Assembly: GCF_014695915.1 (NCBI RefSeq)
Contig: NZ_JACJPF010000026.1
Coordinates: 1-62,082, forward strand
Source of the DNA: Trichocoleus sp. FACHB-40
GTDB lineage: Bacteria > Cyanobacteriota > Cyanobacteriia > Cyanobacteriales > FACHB-T130
Direction: 5' to 3'
DNA length: 62,082 nt
A model generated the notes under the pieces. The model was given only the letters and a program-made list of their open reading frames with translations. It did not search any database and was not told the DNA's origin. Positions 39,250-47,243 of the stretch are shown here, piece by piece (the stretch's first letter is position 1; the number at the start of each line of letters is the position of its first letter). The position numbers and the translations under genes were made by a program.

Positions 39250-40149
39250 ATGCCTCAAATTCAAGTTCGCGGCACTTCGCATTACTACGAATGGATCAAG
39301 ACACCGAAAGATGGTGAAAAAAAGCCAGTAATGGTCTTCATGCACGGCTGGGGTGGATCTTCTCGTTACTGGGAAACCCCTGCTAAAGCCCTTTCTGAGA
39401 CTTTTGACTGCTTGCTTTATGATATGCGAGGATTTGGGCGATCGCGTAAACTTTCGCCTGTGGGGAACGGTAGCGTTCTAGCAGAAGAATCCTCGCCACT
39501 GGCAGAAGAACCAGCTACAGCGGAAGAGTTGACCTATGAAATGGAGGAATACGCTGACGACTTAGCAGGGTTATTAGATGCCTTACAGTGCGATCGCGTG
39601 TATGTTAATGCCCACTCGATGGGAGCATCTGTCGCCGTCTTTTTTCTCAACCGCTACCCAGAGCTAGTAGAAAAAGCAATTTTAACCTGTAGCGGCGTTT
39701 TTGAATACGACGAAAAAGCATTTAAAGCCTTTCACAAATTTGGCGGCTACGTCGTCAAATTCCGTCCCCGTTGGCTGTATCAACTTCCCCTCGTTGACCG
39801 AATGTTTATGAAGCGATTCGTGCATCGTCCCCTACCCAGTGCAATCAGTCGTGCTTTCTTAGACGATTTTCTCATGGCAGATTACCAAGCTGCTGTAGGC
39901 ACTATGATTACCTCGGTTAGCGAAAAAGCAGCCCAAGTGATGCCTAATGAGTTCGCCAAGCTTACCGTTCCAACACTTATAGTTGCTGGCGAATACGATA
40001 TCATTATCCCCGCCGCGATGGGGCGCGTCGCCGCAGGATTGAGTGACAAGGTGGAGTATGTCGAGATTCCCGATACTGCTCACTTTCCGATGCTGGAAGC
40101 ACCAGAAGCTTATCTTAAGGTAGTGAGAGAGTTTTTGGGACGGGACTAA
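39250..40149 (+). CDS. Alpha/beta hydrolase
   Basis: 299 residues. Oxyanion motif FMHGWGGSSRYW, nucleophile Ser in NAHSMGASVAV, Asp in VAGEYDIIIP and His in DTAHFPMLEAP form a full catalytic set. An insertion of about 25 Glu/Ala/Ser-rich residues (VLAEESSPLAEEPATAEELT) between RGFGRSRK and the active Ser is unusual in length. Cap region rich in aromatic and basic residues. The substrate is unknown. Probably monocistronic; a GGTGAAGGT hairpin follows. Confidence 0.9.
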   Translation: MPQIQVRGTSHYYEWIKTPKDGEKKPVMVFMHGWGGSSRYWETPAKALSETFDCLLYDMRGFGRSRKLSPVGNGSVLAEESSPLAEEPATAEELTYEMEEYADDLAGLLDALQCDRVYVNAHSMGASVAVFFLNRYPELVEKAILTCSGVFEYDEKAFKAFHKFGGYVVKFRPRWLYQLPLVDRMFMKRFVHRPLPSAISRAFLDDFLMADYQAAVGTMITSVSEKAAQVMPNEFAKLTVPTLIVAGEYDIIIPAAMGRVAAGLSDKVEYVEIPDTAHFPMLEAPEAYLKVVREFLGRD

Positions 40150-40212
40150 CTCCAGAATTTTTAGACTCAAAGAGCGTGTCAACTTTAGGTTGTCTTCTAA
40201 CAGTGTATAAAC

Positions 40213-40236
40213 GGTGAAGGTGTGATGACCTTCACC
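40213..40236 (+). terminator. Hairpin after the alpha/beta hydrolase gene
   Basis: Perfect 9-bp stem GGTGAAGGT / ACCTTCACC with a 6-base loop; no T run follows, so termination is only a guess. Confidence 0.45.
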
Positions 40237-40284
40237 AAGAACTAGCGTTGATTTGCGACAGCAAAATGGGGCATTGCACTAAGT

Positions 40285-40725
40285 ATGTTAAGACAATCTA
40301 AGGGAAAGTTTTTGTTCAAATCTGAATCATTGCTTGAAGAATTCATTTGGTTGCATCTCAGTTCTTTGCTTAATTTAACTAAAGTTAAGAAACAACACAT
40401 TATCAACAAACAAAATAGAGCGGATATTTTAGGGGTAAATTCTTTAGGGAACCTGGCAATTTTAGAGCTTAAAAAAGGAGGTGATAAAGGGAGTATAGAC
40501 CAACTTATACGGTACAAAAATAACTTAATTAACGACCGTCCGCAAACTTCTGAATTCTCTAAGGTAGATTTCAATAAAGATTTTCTTCTAATCGCTGTAG
40601 CGTCTTACTTTTCAGATTCTACTATAACCTACGCTGAAACTAAGATACCAGGCTGTTTGCTCTTAACTTATCAAGTCAAAAAAAACTTTAAACGGCGAAT
40701 ACCATTTAATATTGATAAATATTGA
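40285..40725 (+). CDS. NucS/DUF91-like PD-(D/E)XK nuclease, N-terminal frame of a split gene
   Basis: 146 residues. A PD-(D/E)XK core is visible: Asp47 in NRADILGVNSLGN and Glu61-Leu-Lys63 in LAILELKKGG, followed by QLIRYKNNLI, the pattern of NucS-related nucleases in which DxLG...VxxELKRG cuts DNA. In related cyanobacterial proteins a second domain follows in the same chain; here the frame stops at 40725, and that second domain continues in the next frame. The region is markedly AT-rich and lacks HIP1 sites, unlike its neighbours, which suggests transfer. A DNA-repair or defence role is inferred. Confidence 0.72.
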   Translation: MLRQSKGKFLFKSESLLEEFIWLHLSSLLNLTKVKKQHIINKQNRADILGVNSLGNLAILELKKGGDKGSIDQLIRYKNNLINDRPQTSEFSKVDFNKDFLLIAVASYFSDSTITYAETKIPGCLLLTYQVKKNFKRRIPFNIDKY

Positions 40726-41368
40726 TAACACTGTATTTTCTCAAGTAAAAATTGAGGTGTTTGAGGATTCCCTCTTTGGTTCTATGCCGTCATTTATTCA
40801 GGCATACTTGTTGGAAAAACCTCAAATCAGAGAGAATGTATTGAAACTAATTCAAACAATACAATCTTACAGTTCAGATATACGATTTGACAGCTACACA
40901 AGTTATTCGCAAGATAATGTCTCAAAACAAATTGTATTTGCTAAATACGATAAACAAGGACAAGTGCCAAAAGACAAAATTTGTGCTGTTTTTAGTTATG
41001 ATTATGGGCTAAATTATACTACGGGAAAGCTATCTCTACAGGTTTACTTACCAATTGTTGAAATCAACCCCCGGACATACAAACGAACCAAGAAAGTAGA
41101 TGGTATATATGTGGAAACTAATGATTTTGTGAAGATGACTGAACTAAGGGATTTAAATTATACATTTTATAAGAATTTGGGTTTACCGTTACGGTATCCG
41201 TTAAAAACCCCAGAGATAGATGAGACATTCTACAGTTTTGAAGACTATTATATCAACTACCGGAAGTATATGAAGTCTCGCCAGAAGTTAAGACCAGTTA
41301 AACACTCTGATTTTACTTCTGTAGAAGAAGTAGTGAAAATGGCTTTAGAAGATTGGTCTGTAAGATAA
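40712..41368 (+). CDS. C-terminal part of the split NucS-like nuclease, or its partner
   Basis: 218 residues read from a TTG at 40712, with no ATG possible upstream: the frame is open only from 40667. It overlaps the nuclease frame by 14 bases inside ATTGATAAATATTGATAA. The protein has a helical stretch (PSFIQAYLLEKPQIRENVLKLI cut here after 20), then strands KICAVFSYD and LSLQVYLPIVEINPRTYK, which resemble the domain that follows the nuclease core in single-chain relatives. I favour a frameshifted single gene, but a translationally coupled pair or a programmed shift remains possible. Confidence 0.6.
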   Translation: MINIDNTVFSQVKIEVFEDSLFGSMPSFIQAYLLEKPQIRENVLKLIQTIQSYSSDIRFDSYTSYSQDNVSKQIVFAKYDKQGQVPKDKICAVFSYDYGLNYTTGKLSLQVYLPIVEINPRTYKRTKKVDGIYVETNDFVKMTELRDLNYTFYKNLGLPLRYPLKTPEIDETFYSFEDYYINYRKYMKSRQKLRPVKHSDFTSVEEVVKMALEDWSVR

Positions 41369-41382
41369 GGTAGGAATTGAAT

Positions 41383-41469
41383 ATGTCAAGTGAAACTGTG
41401 ACACTTCAAATTCAAGAAATTCTCTGTTAGCGTTTGGTTAATACTGCTTGTCCTACTGGGCGATCGCTC
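41383..41469 (+). pseudogene. Remnant of a small antitoxin-like gene with in-frame stop
   Basis: ATG at 41383 reads MSSETVTLQIQEILC, stop (TAG at 41428), then RLVNTACPTGRSL. Intact cyanobacterial relatives of this type read ...LQIP..LYQRLVNTA.AT.RSLEEV; here TAT-CAG has become TGT-TAG, and similarity ends at a HIP1 site, after which CTACTGGGCGATCGCT is repeated 37 bases on (41490-41505). An AGGA ribosome site remains upstream. It is a dead, 3'-truncated copy. Confidence 0.6.
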
Positions 41470-41512
41470 CCTTTTCCTTCGCTGTTTTGCTACTGGGCGA
41501 TCGCTATTATAC

Positions 41513-42133
41513 TCAGGCAGATTTTTCCCTCAGCAACACAACCAAGGCAACGCCTGTAATTCCAGCGACTACAACCCATGCTAAGGTCAAACCGATTAAT
41601 TCGCTAAAGAATAGGCGGGTAGTCTGGCGCAAAATTCCACCTACAGTCCAGCCGATAGGCAGTCCTATCGCCCAGCCTACAGCATTTGCCAAGATCCACG
41701 TCCAAGCTTTTTTGACTTGCTGCCTGAGTACCAACCATTGCCCCAGCCCAAGCATTGCGCCTACAATTGTCCCATTCAAGACACCGAAGATTATTCTAGG
41801 TTCAGAAAGCAACGTTCCGGGGGCAACCCAGCCTATGGCACCCATACCACTACCCCCGATTAAACCCCAACTGAATATACTCACTAATATCCACCACCAA
41901 GCGATCGCAAGATGCTGTCTGAGAACCAACGCTTGAGAAATTGCGATCGCGCTTGCACCTATTGCGCCCTCTACAAGCCTAATATCGGTTCTATCGCCAA
42001 TTTCCACCCACAGCAAACTAACGAAAAAACCGACACAAGTGACTAACATCCATTGCAGCCAGAAAAAGCATCCAATTTTAGATTTTGGCTTTTTGATTTT
42101 AGATCGAGAAGTATTTTCAGCAGTAGGGAACAA
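41513..42133 (-). CDS. Multi-pass membrane protein with repeated QxLVLRQ motif
   Basis: 206 residues, about six membrane helices. Two similar blocks, AISQALVLRQHLAIAWWWILVSIFSWGL-type (here cut) and GLGQWLVLRQQVKKAWTWIL, show internal duplication; this Q-LVLRQ-x5-AW.WI pattern recurs in cyanobacterial membrane proteins of unknown function. The start is uncertain: TTG at 42133 gives a 28-residue basic leader whose SKIKKPKSKIG is encoded by an AAAATCT-type repeat, whereas ATG at 42049 would start directly before the first helix. I keep the longer frame with reserve. Confidence 0.65.
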   Translation of the reverse strand: MFPTAENTSRSKIKKPKSKIGCFFWLQWMLVTCVGFFVSLLWVEIGDRTDIRLVEGAIGASAIAISQALVLRQHLAIAWWWILVSIFSWGLIGGSGMGAIGWVAPGTLLSEPRIIFGVLNGTIVGAMLGLGQWLVLRQQVKKAWTWILANAVGWAIGLPIGWTVGGILRQTTRLFFSELIGLTLAWVVVAGITGVALVVLLREKSA

Positions 42134-42171
42134 TCAACGTAAGAGCCAAACGGTATTAAGACCCACTTATA

Positions 42172-43509
42172 CTATCCGGTTGGAGGCGACTTCGGCAAAA
42201 CTTTTGGTTGCGTAGCGCTTGCGGGAAAAAGCGAACGGAAAGCTTCTCGGCGTTTTTTGGGTGACTCTGGAGACATATAACTCCATAAACTTTCCCAGTA
42301 GAAAAAGGATACCCCATTAAAACCGCGATCGCGCACCACCTGAACCTGCCCCTGAATTTGCTTCATGTCCACAGGACGACCCCATAACCCTGATAATATC
42401 CCCACACCGACGGGAATCTGACCGCGAGCCATCTGCACTGCTGGTTGAGACAATTCCGCAGCAAAAGTTTTCAAGTCATCGCGATACACCTGTAAAACTA
42501 ACTCATTCACCAAACCACGCTTTATCCAAGTCTGCCAATCTTGGAGATAGGATCTATAGGCAAAATTGTAAGGGTTAGGAGACAAGGACACTAGACAGTA
42601 AGGATTAACGGATTTTACAGCTTGGAAAACTCGTTGCATAAAATCAGTAATTTTGTCTGCTCTCCAGCGTATCCACTCGGAATCTTTCGGATTAGTCGGG
42701 GGACTTTTTCCCTGATGTTCTTGTTGGTATAGTCTGATTGTGTAGGGGTCGTAGCCAAGCTCAACAGGTAAGCCAAAATGATCGTCTAATTGAATCCCAG
42801 CCACATCATATTTTTCGACAACTTCAACAATTAAATCGAGAATAAACTGCTGTACTTCCGGGTGCAGAGGATTGAGCCAAACTACTTTTCGAGTCAACTG
42901 TTTGCGGATGAATTCTTGAATTTTTCGAGAGGAAGGTTCAACATCTGGCTTTGCAGGCTTAAGCAAGTTTGGTTCTAAAATATCTGGCGTCAGCATCTTT
43001 GTACCGTCCCCACGAAGTGAGATCCAGTCGGGGTGACGCTTCGCCAGATTTGAGCCAGCCGGAGCCATGAAGCCATACTCAAACCAAGGAATCACCCTAA
43101 GCCGCTGTCGATTTCCTTGCTTGACTATCTGCGCCAAAACATCGTTTCCTAGCCGTAGAATCTTCAGTCCTCTGTCTTGAGAACGACCAGTTACCCGTTT
43201 GGCTACAGAACTGGGATAGAAGGTATTTCCTCGGTTCCAGACTACCGGATAGACTGTGTTGAAGTTTAGTTGAGATAGCTGGTCTAATGCTCTGTTGATT
43301 CCCCAAGGCGTATATAGCACGCCACTGGCAACATTGGTCAGCCAAACGCCTCTTAACTCCGTAGAAGCTGAAATCGTTGGGGGATTTGCTTTAAACTGGG
43401 GAGGATAAATTGACAATGCGATCGCTACTGCCAAGCATAGCCAAGAAATGAACCAGGTTGGATTCCGGTTCTGTTTGCCTTTTTTGCCTTTGTGACGCTT
43501 TCTAGTCAC
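42172..43509 (-). CDS. Glycoside hydrolase family 10-like (DUF187/GHL10) secreted protein
   Basis: 445 residues. Basic N-terminus and signal helix (about 18-36). Then the GHL10 barrel: ELRGVWLTNVASGVLY, NFNTVYPVVWNRGNTFYPSS, VIPWFEYGFM, HPDWISL, VWLNPLHPEVQQFI, VAGIQLDDHFGLP and SFFYWESLW. Family members are putative glycan hydrolases, some acting on envelope polymers. Acidic residues in WFEYG, QLDDH and YWESL are candidates for catalysis. GTG start. Probably exported. Confidence 0.88.
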   Translation of the reverse strand: MTRKRHKGKKGKQNRNPTWFISWLCLAVAIALSIYPPQFKANPPTISASTELRGVWLTNVASGVLYTPWGINRALDQLSQLNFNTVYPVVWNRGNTFYPSSVAKRVTGRSQDRGLKILRLGNDVLAQIVKQGNRQRLRVIPWFEYGFMAPAGSNLAKRHPDWISLRGDGTKMLTPDILEPNLLKPAKPDVEPSSRKIQEFIRKQLTRKVVWLNPLHPEVQQFILDLIVEVVEKYDVAGIQLDDHFGLPVELGYDPYTIRLYQQEHQGKSPPTNPKDSEWIRWRADKITDFMQRVFQAVKSVNPYCLVSLSPNPYNFAYRSYLQDWQTWIKRGLVNELVLQVYRDDLKTFAAELSQPAVQMARGQIPVGVGILSGLWGRPVDMKQIQGQVQVVRDRGFNGVSFFYWESLWSYMSPESPKKRREAFRSLFPASATQPKVLPKSPPTG

Positions 43510-43605
43510 TCAGCGAAAGCTTCCATAAACTCGTAGCTGGAAAATAAGCGTAAGTATTCCCACTGGTCTGAAAAATTTAGCAGCAACTTTGCGATCGCTA
43601 TCTTA

Positions 43606-44415
43606 TCAGCTATCGGGTTGTTGAGCTACCTTCCTCACCGCTTCGATGTCCAACTCTAAAACCTCAGCTATTTGTTCTACACTCAACCCCTGCTGTAACA
43701 AGCGAGGCACTGTTTCTAGCTTGCCTTCTAGTTTGCCTTCTAGTTTACCTTCTAGCTTGCCCTCTTCCTTAGCTTCTTGATAGACTCTGGTTTGTTTTAG
43801 ATCACTTAATCCAAACATTGCTTCTAACTCCTGACGGCTTAATTGAGTAAATTTGTAGACCAATATCGTCTCAATCAATTCTAAAACCTTTCGCTTAAGT
43901 GCTTCATCCTCAAGCTCTTGTTGTGCCTTCTGAATTAACTGTCTAGCCAGCGTCTGGGCTGTATATTCATTCTCAACTACTAGCCGCACCATCCCCAAAC
44001 CTACTGATGGATTTGCGGTTTCCTCCAATTCATCCAAATACACCCACTGTACTTGCTGACTTAGCAGCAGTCGCTGATATTCTATTGGCACTGCTTGGTC
44101 GATACTTCTTCGGCAAAACACTGCCACTGCACGCCAATCTTTTTTAGGTTTATTTTGACCGAGATAAAGGAAAATTTCGGTAAATAATCGATAGTAAAAG
44201 ATATCGTCTGGTTGAAACTGGACTTCAACAAAGTAGATGGGTTTACGGCTTTGCTTAGAGGGAACAAATACTCCATCAATACGTTTAGCTGTTTCTTTGA
44301 CTTCCACTGACTTGAATTCATAAGCGTTACCCTCAGTTGATGATTGACCAATGAGTTCAAAAAAGATGCCAGGGAAGGTCTGAAACATCTGATAGAAAAT
44401 GCTGTCTGTTTTCAT
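43606..44415 (-). CDS. DUF2887 / Rpn-like PD-(D/E)XK family protein
   Basis: 269 residues. N-terminal YQMFQTFPGIFFELIG, then a nuclease-type core with Asp47 (KRIDGVFVP) and Glu64-x-Gln66 (YFVEVQFQ), followed by YYRLFTEIFLYLGQ. The C-terminal third is helical, with LEAMFGLSDLKQTRVYQEAKEEG and then a GKLE tandem repeat. Such genes are multicopy in cyanobacteria and related to recombination-promoting nucleases; the actual role is unsettled. The ExQ form of the motif occurs in this family. Confidence 0.85.
   Translation of the reverse strand: MKTDSIFYQMFQTFPGIFFELIGQSSTEGNAYEFKSVEVKETAKRIDGVFVPSKQSRKPIYFVEVQFQPDDIFYYRLFTEIFLYLGQNKPKKDWRAVAVFCRRSIDQAVPIEYQRLLLSQQVQWVYLDELEETANPSVGLGMVRLVVENEYTAQTLARQLIQKAQQELEDEALKRKVLELIETILVYKFTQLSRQELEAMFGLSDLKQTRVYQEAKEEGKLEGKLEGKLEGKLETVPRLLQQGLSVEQIAEVLELDIEAVRKVAQQPDS
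43714..43761 (-). repeat. 12-base tandem repeat encoding GKLE units
   Basis: Four 12-base units (TTCTAG[C/T]TT[G/A]CC on the plus strand) code for GKLEGKLEGKLEGKLE. Units of 12 keep the frame when copy number changes. Confidence 0.92.
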
Positions 44416-44436
44416 GTACAGGCTGTAGAAAAATCA

Positions 44437-44467
44437 AAAACCCGTGTTCTTCAAGAACACGGGTTTT
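44437..44467 (-). terminator. Terminator of the DUF502-nusB-ftsY unit
   Basis: AAAACCCGTGTTCTT and AAGAACACGGGTTTT are exact complements, giving a long stem just past the ftsY stop. Confidence 0.85.
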
Positions 44468-44495
44468 CAAGCTTAAAAATCAGCGTAACAGACTA

Positions 44496-46295
44496 TCAAC
44501 CGCTCAGCAAAGCTTCGACAAACTCGTAGCTGGAAAATGGACGTAAATCTTCTACGCCTTCACCAGCACCAATGAAGCGAATTGGCAAGCCTAGCTGCTG
44601 CACTACAGCTAGAGCTACGCCTCCTTTAGCAGTTCCATCAAGTTTTGTCAATACTACGCCGCTAAGTTTTGCTGCCTGTGAGAATACTTCTGCCTGACGC
44701 AAGCCATTTTGTCCGAGAGTAGCATCTAGAACGAGGAGGGCTTCTATTTGGGCGTTGGGGGCTTTTTTATCGACAATCCGGCGAATTTTGCCCAGTTCTT
44801 CCATCAGATTTTTCTTGTTCTGGAGACGACCTGCTGTGTCGATGAGGAGTAATTCTGTACCTCGTGCCTGTGCTGCCGTAATGGCATCAAACACCACTGC
44901 CGCCGGATCGGTGTTCTGTCCGGGGTTGGCAATCACTTCTACAGCGCTACGCTGTCCCCAAATCTTCACCTGTTCGACTGCGGCGGCGCGGAAGGTATCG
45001 GCAGCGCCAATTAAGCATTTATAGCCAGATTTCTGGGCTAAATGGGCAATTTTGCCAATAGTCGTCGTTTTACCCGCACCATTGACTCCAGTCATCAGCC
45101 AGATATTCAGGGTGTCTTTTGTTGGGACAAAGGTGGGGCTGTAGGATTCTTGAATAGGTTTGTCGAGTAAGTCGCGCAGGATTTTCTTCAGGTAAGCGAT
45201 CGCTTGATCTGGAGGCAGCACTTCCTCTCGCAGCCTATCTTGTAGCGTTTTTATGATATAGTCTGTCGCTTCTATGCCGACATCTGCCTGCAACAGCAGC
45301 GCCTCAATCTCCATCACCGCGTCTTGATTCAACGGCCCTTGACCGACGATGGCTTTGAGCTGGTTAATCAAGCTGCGACGGGTTTTGTCCAGACCTTGGC
45401 GCAGTCGCTTTAGCCAAGTGATTTCTTCAATTGAGACATCTTCTGCACGCCGCCCTTGAGTTGCCAGCACTTGGGCTGACCACATGAAACCCTCATCAAA
45501 AGCAAGTCCTGGCACTTCCTCGGTCACTGCTGTTGCCGCAGGCTGTACTGGTGCCTGTACCCGTTCTGGTTCGGGCGCTTCTATTGCGGTTGCTTTTAGC
45601 CGTTCTAGTCGTGCTTGTCGGTCTTCTTTTGCCCAGAATGGTACGGGGGTGGGGGGTGCTTCCTCTGTCTGTGTTTCAACACTATCAGCCGCTATAACTA
45701 CGCCTGTTTCGGCGATCGCACTCTCTGTTTCTGATTCCGGTGCTTCTGGTGCTATAACTACGCCTGTTTCGGCGATCGCACTCTCTGTTTCTGGTGCGGG
45801 TGCTTCTGGTTCTATAACTACGCCTGTTTCCGCGATCGCTTCTACCTCTTGTGCCGATTCAGGTGTTGTTTCTTCCTCTACCTCGGCGCTAGTATGATTT
45901 ATTTGCTCGGCAGATGGTTCTGACGCGATCGCTTCTGGAGTTGCGGATGCAGCAACCTCATCTTCCACCTCAAGACTAGCGGTTTCTGCGGCAGTGTCTA
46001 TTGAAGTGTCTGGTGATTCAGAAACCTCTACCGTGTCTGGAACATCCGCAGATGGTTCTTCTTGTCCAGCATCAGGAGCAGCTTCTGGCTCAGCTTGTTC
46101 CTGCTTTTGCTGAATGTTTTTATAGGCTGCTTTGGCGTATCTGAGAAGATCCTCAGATACACCTGGTGACTGCTCCTGTGTTGATTCTGACGTTTCAGGT
46201 TCAGCGGACGGCTGAATTTGATCGCTTTGTTGCTGTTCAACCTGGGAGTCAGCCTCAGAATTACTAAACTGGCGACGGAACCAATTAAAAACCAT
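44496..46295 (-). CDS. ftsY: Signal recognition particle receptor FtsY
   Basis: 599 residues, long for the family because of an acidic N-terminal A domain (about 15-270). That domain contains three 20-residue repeats (AIAETGVVI...). The conserved NG GTPase domain takes the last 300 residues: GVNGAGKTTTIGKIA (G1), DTFRAAAVEQ, LLIDTAGRLQNK (G3), TKLDGTAKGG (G4) and GAGEGVEDLRPF. Docks SRP-ribosome complexes to the membrane for co-translational insertion. Sits downstream of nusB. Confidence 0.96.
   Translation of the reverse strand: MVFNWFRRQFSNSEADSQVEQQQSDQIQPSAEPETSESTQEQSPGVSEDLLRYAKAAYKNIQQKQEQAEPEAAPDAGQEEPSADVPDTVEVSESPDTSIDTAAETASLEVEDEVAASATPEAIASEPSAEQINHTSAEVEEETTPESAQEVEAIAETGVVIEPEAPAPETESAIAETGVVIAPEAPESETESAIAETGVVIAADSVETQTEEAPPTPVPFWAKEDRQARLERLKATAIEAPEPERVQAPVQPAATAVTEEVPGLAFDEGFMWSAQVLATQGRRAEDVSIEEITWLKRLRQGLDKTRRSLINQLKAIVGQGPLNQDAVMEIEALLLQADVGIEATDYIIKTLQDRLREEVLPPDQAIAYLKKILRDLLDKPIQESYSPTFVPTKDTLNIWLMTGVNGAGKTTTIGKIAHLAQKSGYKCLIGAADTFRAAAVEQVKIWGQRSAVEVIANPGQNTDPAAVVFDAITAAQARGTELLLIDTAGRLQNKKNLMEELGKIRRIVDKKAPNAQIEALLVLDATLGQNGLRQAEVFSQAAKLSGVVLTKLDGTAKGGVALAVVQQLGLPIRFIGAGEGVEDLRPFSSYEFVEALLSG
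45691..45850 (-). repeat. 60-base minisatellite in ftsY, HIP1 in each unit
   Basis: Units starting near 45691, 45751 and 45811 carry CTATAACTACGCCTGTTTC followed by a GCGATCGC-type octamer and encode AETGVVI flanked by Glu/Ala/Pro. The period is exactly 60 bases, so the frame is kept. Confidence 0.92.
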
Positions 46296-46483
46296 TGCAC
46301 CTACTTAAACATTGCAGCAATCTTATTTTTAACCAGATGGTCGCAATTAAATACAACTTGTCGCTTTGCGGACTGGGTAAAGATGGATATCCAGTCCCCA
46401 ATCCCTAATTCTCCGAACCAGTTAAATTTATTTGCACCGACCTGCTTACTAAACTATAGAAAAATTTTCTGTTAATTTTCTCT

Positions 46484-47110
46484 TCAGGTGCGCGATTTAG
46501 TCTTAAGCTTCTCAGTTACCCGACGCAGGACACCGTTAATAAACTTACGCCCTTCCTCATCGCTGTATTTTTTAGCTAGTTCTACAGCTTCATTAATAGC
46601 AGGGCTATCGGGGACTCCTAAAAACATAATTTCTCCTACGGCGATCCGTAAGATATCCCGGTCAATTTTAGGCAAGCGGTTTAACTGCCAATCTACCATT
46701 GCCTCGGTTAGGAGGTCATCAATTTCTGTCCGCTTGCTGTTGACTGTGCTGAGAATTTCTAATGCGTAGGCGCGAACTTCATGTTGATTTGCCATTTGAA
46801 CGAATTCAGGCAACTCTACAGCAGTTCCTAAGCGGTTGATTGCTGCTTGGGTTAGCTCAATAGCATCGCTCAACATTGCTTTGGCACTGCTGACATCGCT
46901 AGCGCGGGTTTCGCTAGTCAGGAGGCGATCGCTTCCGCGTTGGACTTCTGCTGCTGCTACCTCTAAAGTTTCTCGAACTTCACTTGTCAGGGTGCGGATC
47001 GCAGCCATTATTAAATTGGACATTTGCTGCGATGCCACTTTTTCTTTATTCCCGCTCAGCTGGCTAAGGCTTAGGAGAGCTAATTCACGGGCAGTTCTGC
47101 GAGGTTGCAT
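46484..47110 (-). CDS. nusB: Transcription antitermination factor NusB
   Basis: 208 residues. The NusB helical fold shows at both ends: [15 protein letters not shown] at the start and [46 protein letters not shown] at the end (read in two parts). Acts with NusE in rRNA antitermination. ATG 47110 ([10 protein letters not shown]) is chosen; the frame continues 20 codons further upstream only because an AAAAGGC-type repeat happens to be open. An insertion of about 50 helical residues in the middle is typical for cyanobacteria. Confidence 0.94.
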   Translation of the reverse strand: MQPRRTARELALLSLSQLSGNKEKVASQQMSNLIMAAIRTLTSEVRETLEVAAAEVQRGSDRLLTSETRASDVSSAKAMLSDAIELTQAAINRLGTAVELPEFVQMANQHEVRAYALEILSTVNSKRTEIDDLLTEAMVDWQLNRLPKIDRDILRIAVGEIMFLGVPDSPAINEAVELAKKYSDEEGRKFINGVLRRVTEKLKTKSRT

Positions 47111-47111
47111 A

Positions 47112-47235
47112 TAAAAGGCAAAAGTTAAAAAGCAAAAATCAAAATCCAAAAAGGTTAGAAGAAATGACAAAAGCCAAAAGTTAAAAAGGAAAAAGTTAAA
47201 AACTTATATTTTTGCCTTTTTCCTAATTTTTGCCT
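47112..47235. repeat. AAAAGGCAAAAG / CTTTTGCCTTTT repeat between DUF502 and nusB
   Basis: The spacer is almost entirely this repeat in both orientations, able to form a long hairpin. The same unit precedes the carotenoid oxygenase start near 14290. Confidence 0.75.
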
Positions 47236-47243
47236 TTTGCTTT

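Noticed and set aside
41448-41936. 162-codon plus-strand frame
   Set aside because: Antisense shadow of the membrane protein at 41513-42133, whose strand shows clear hydrophobic helices and internal repeats.
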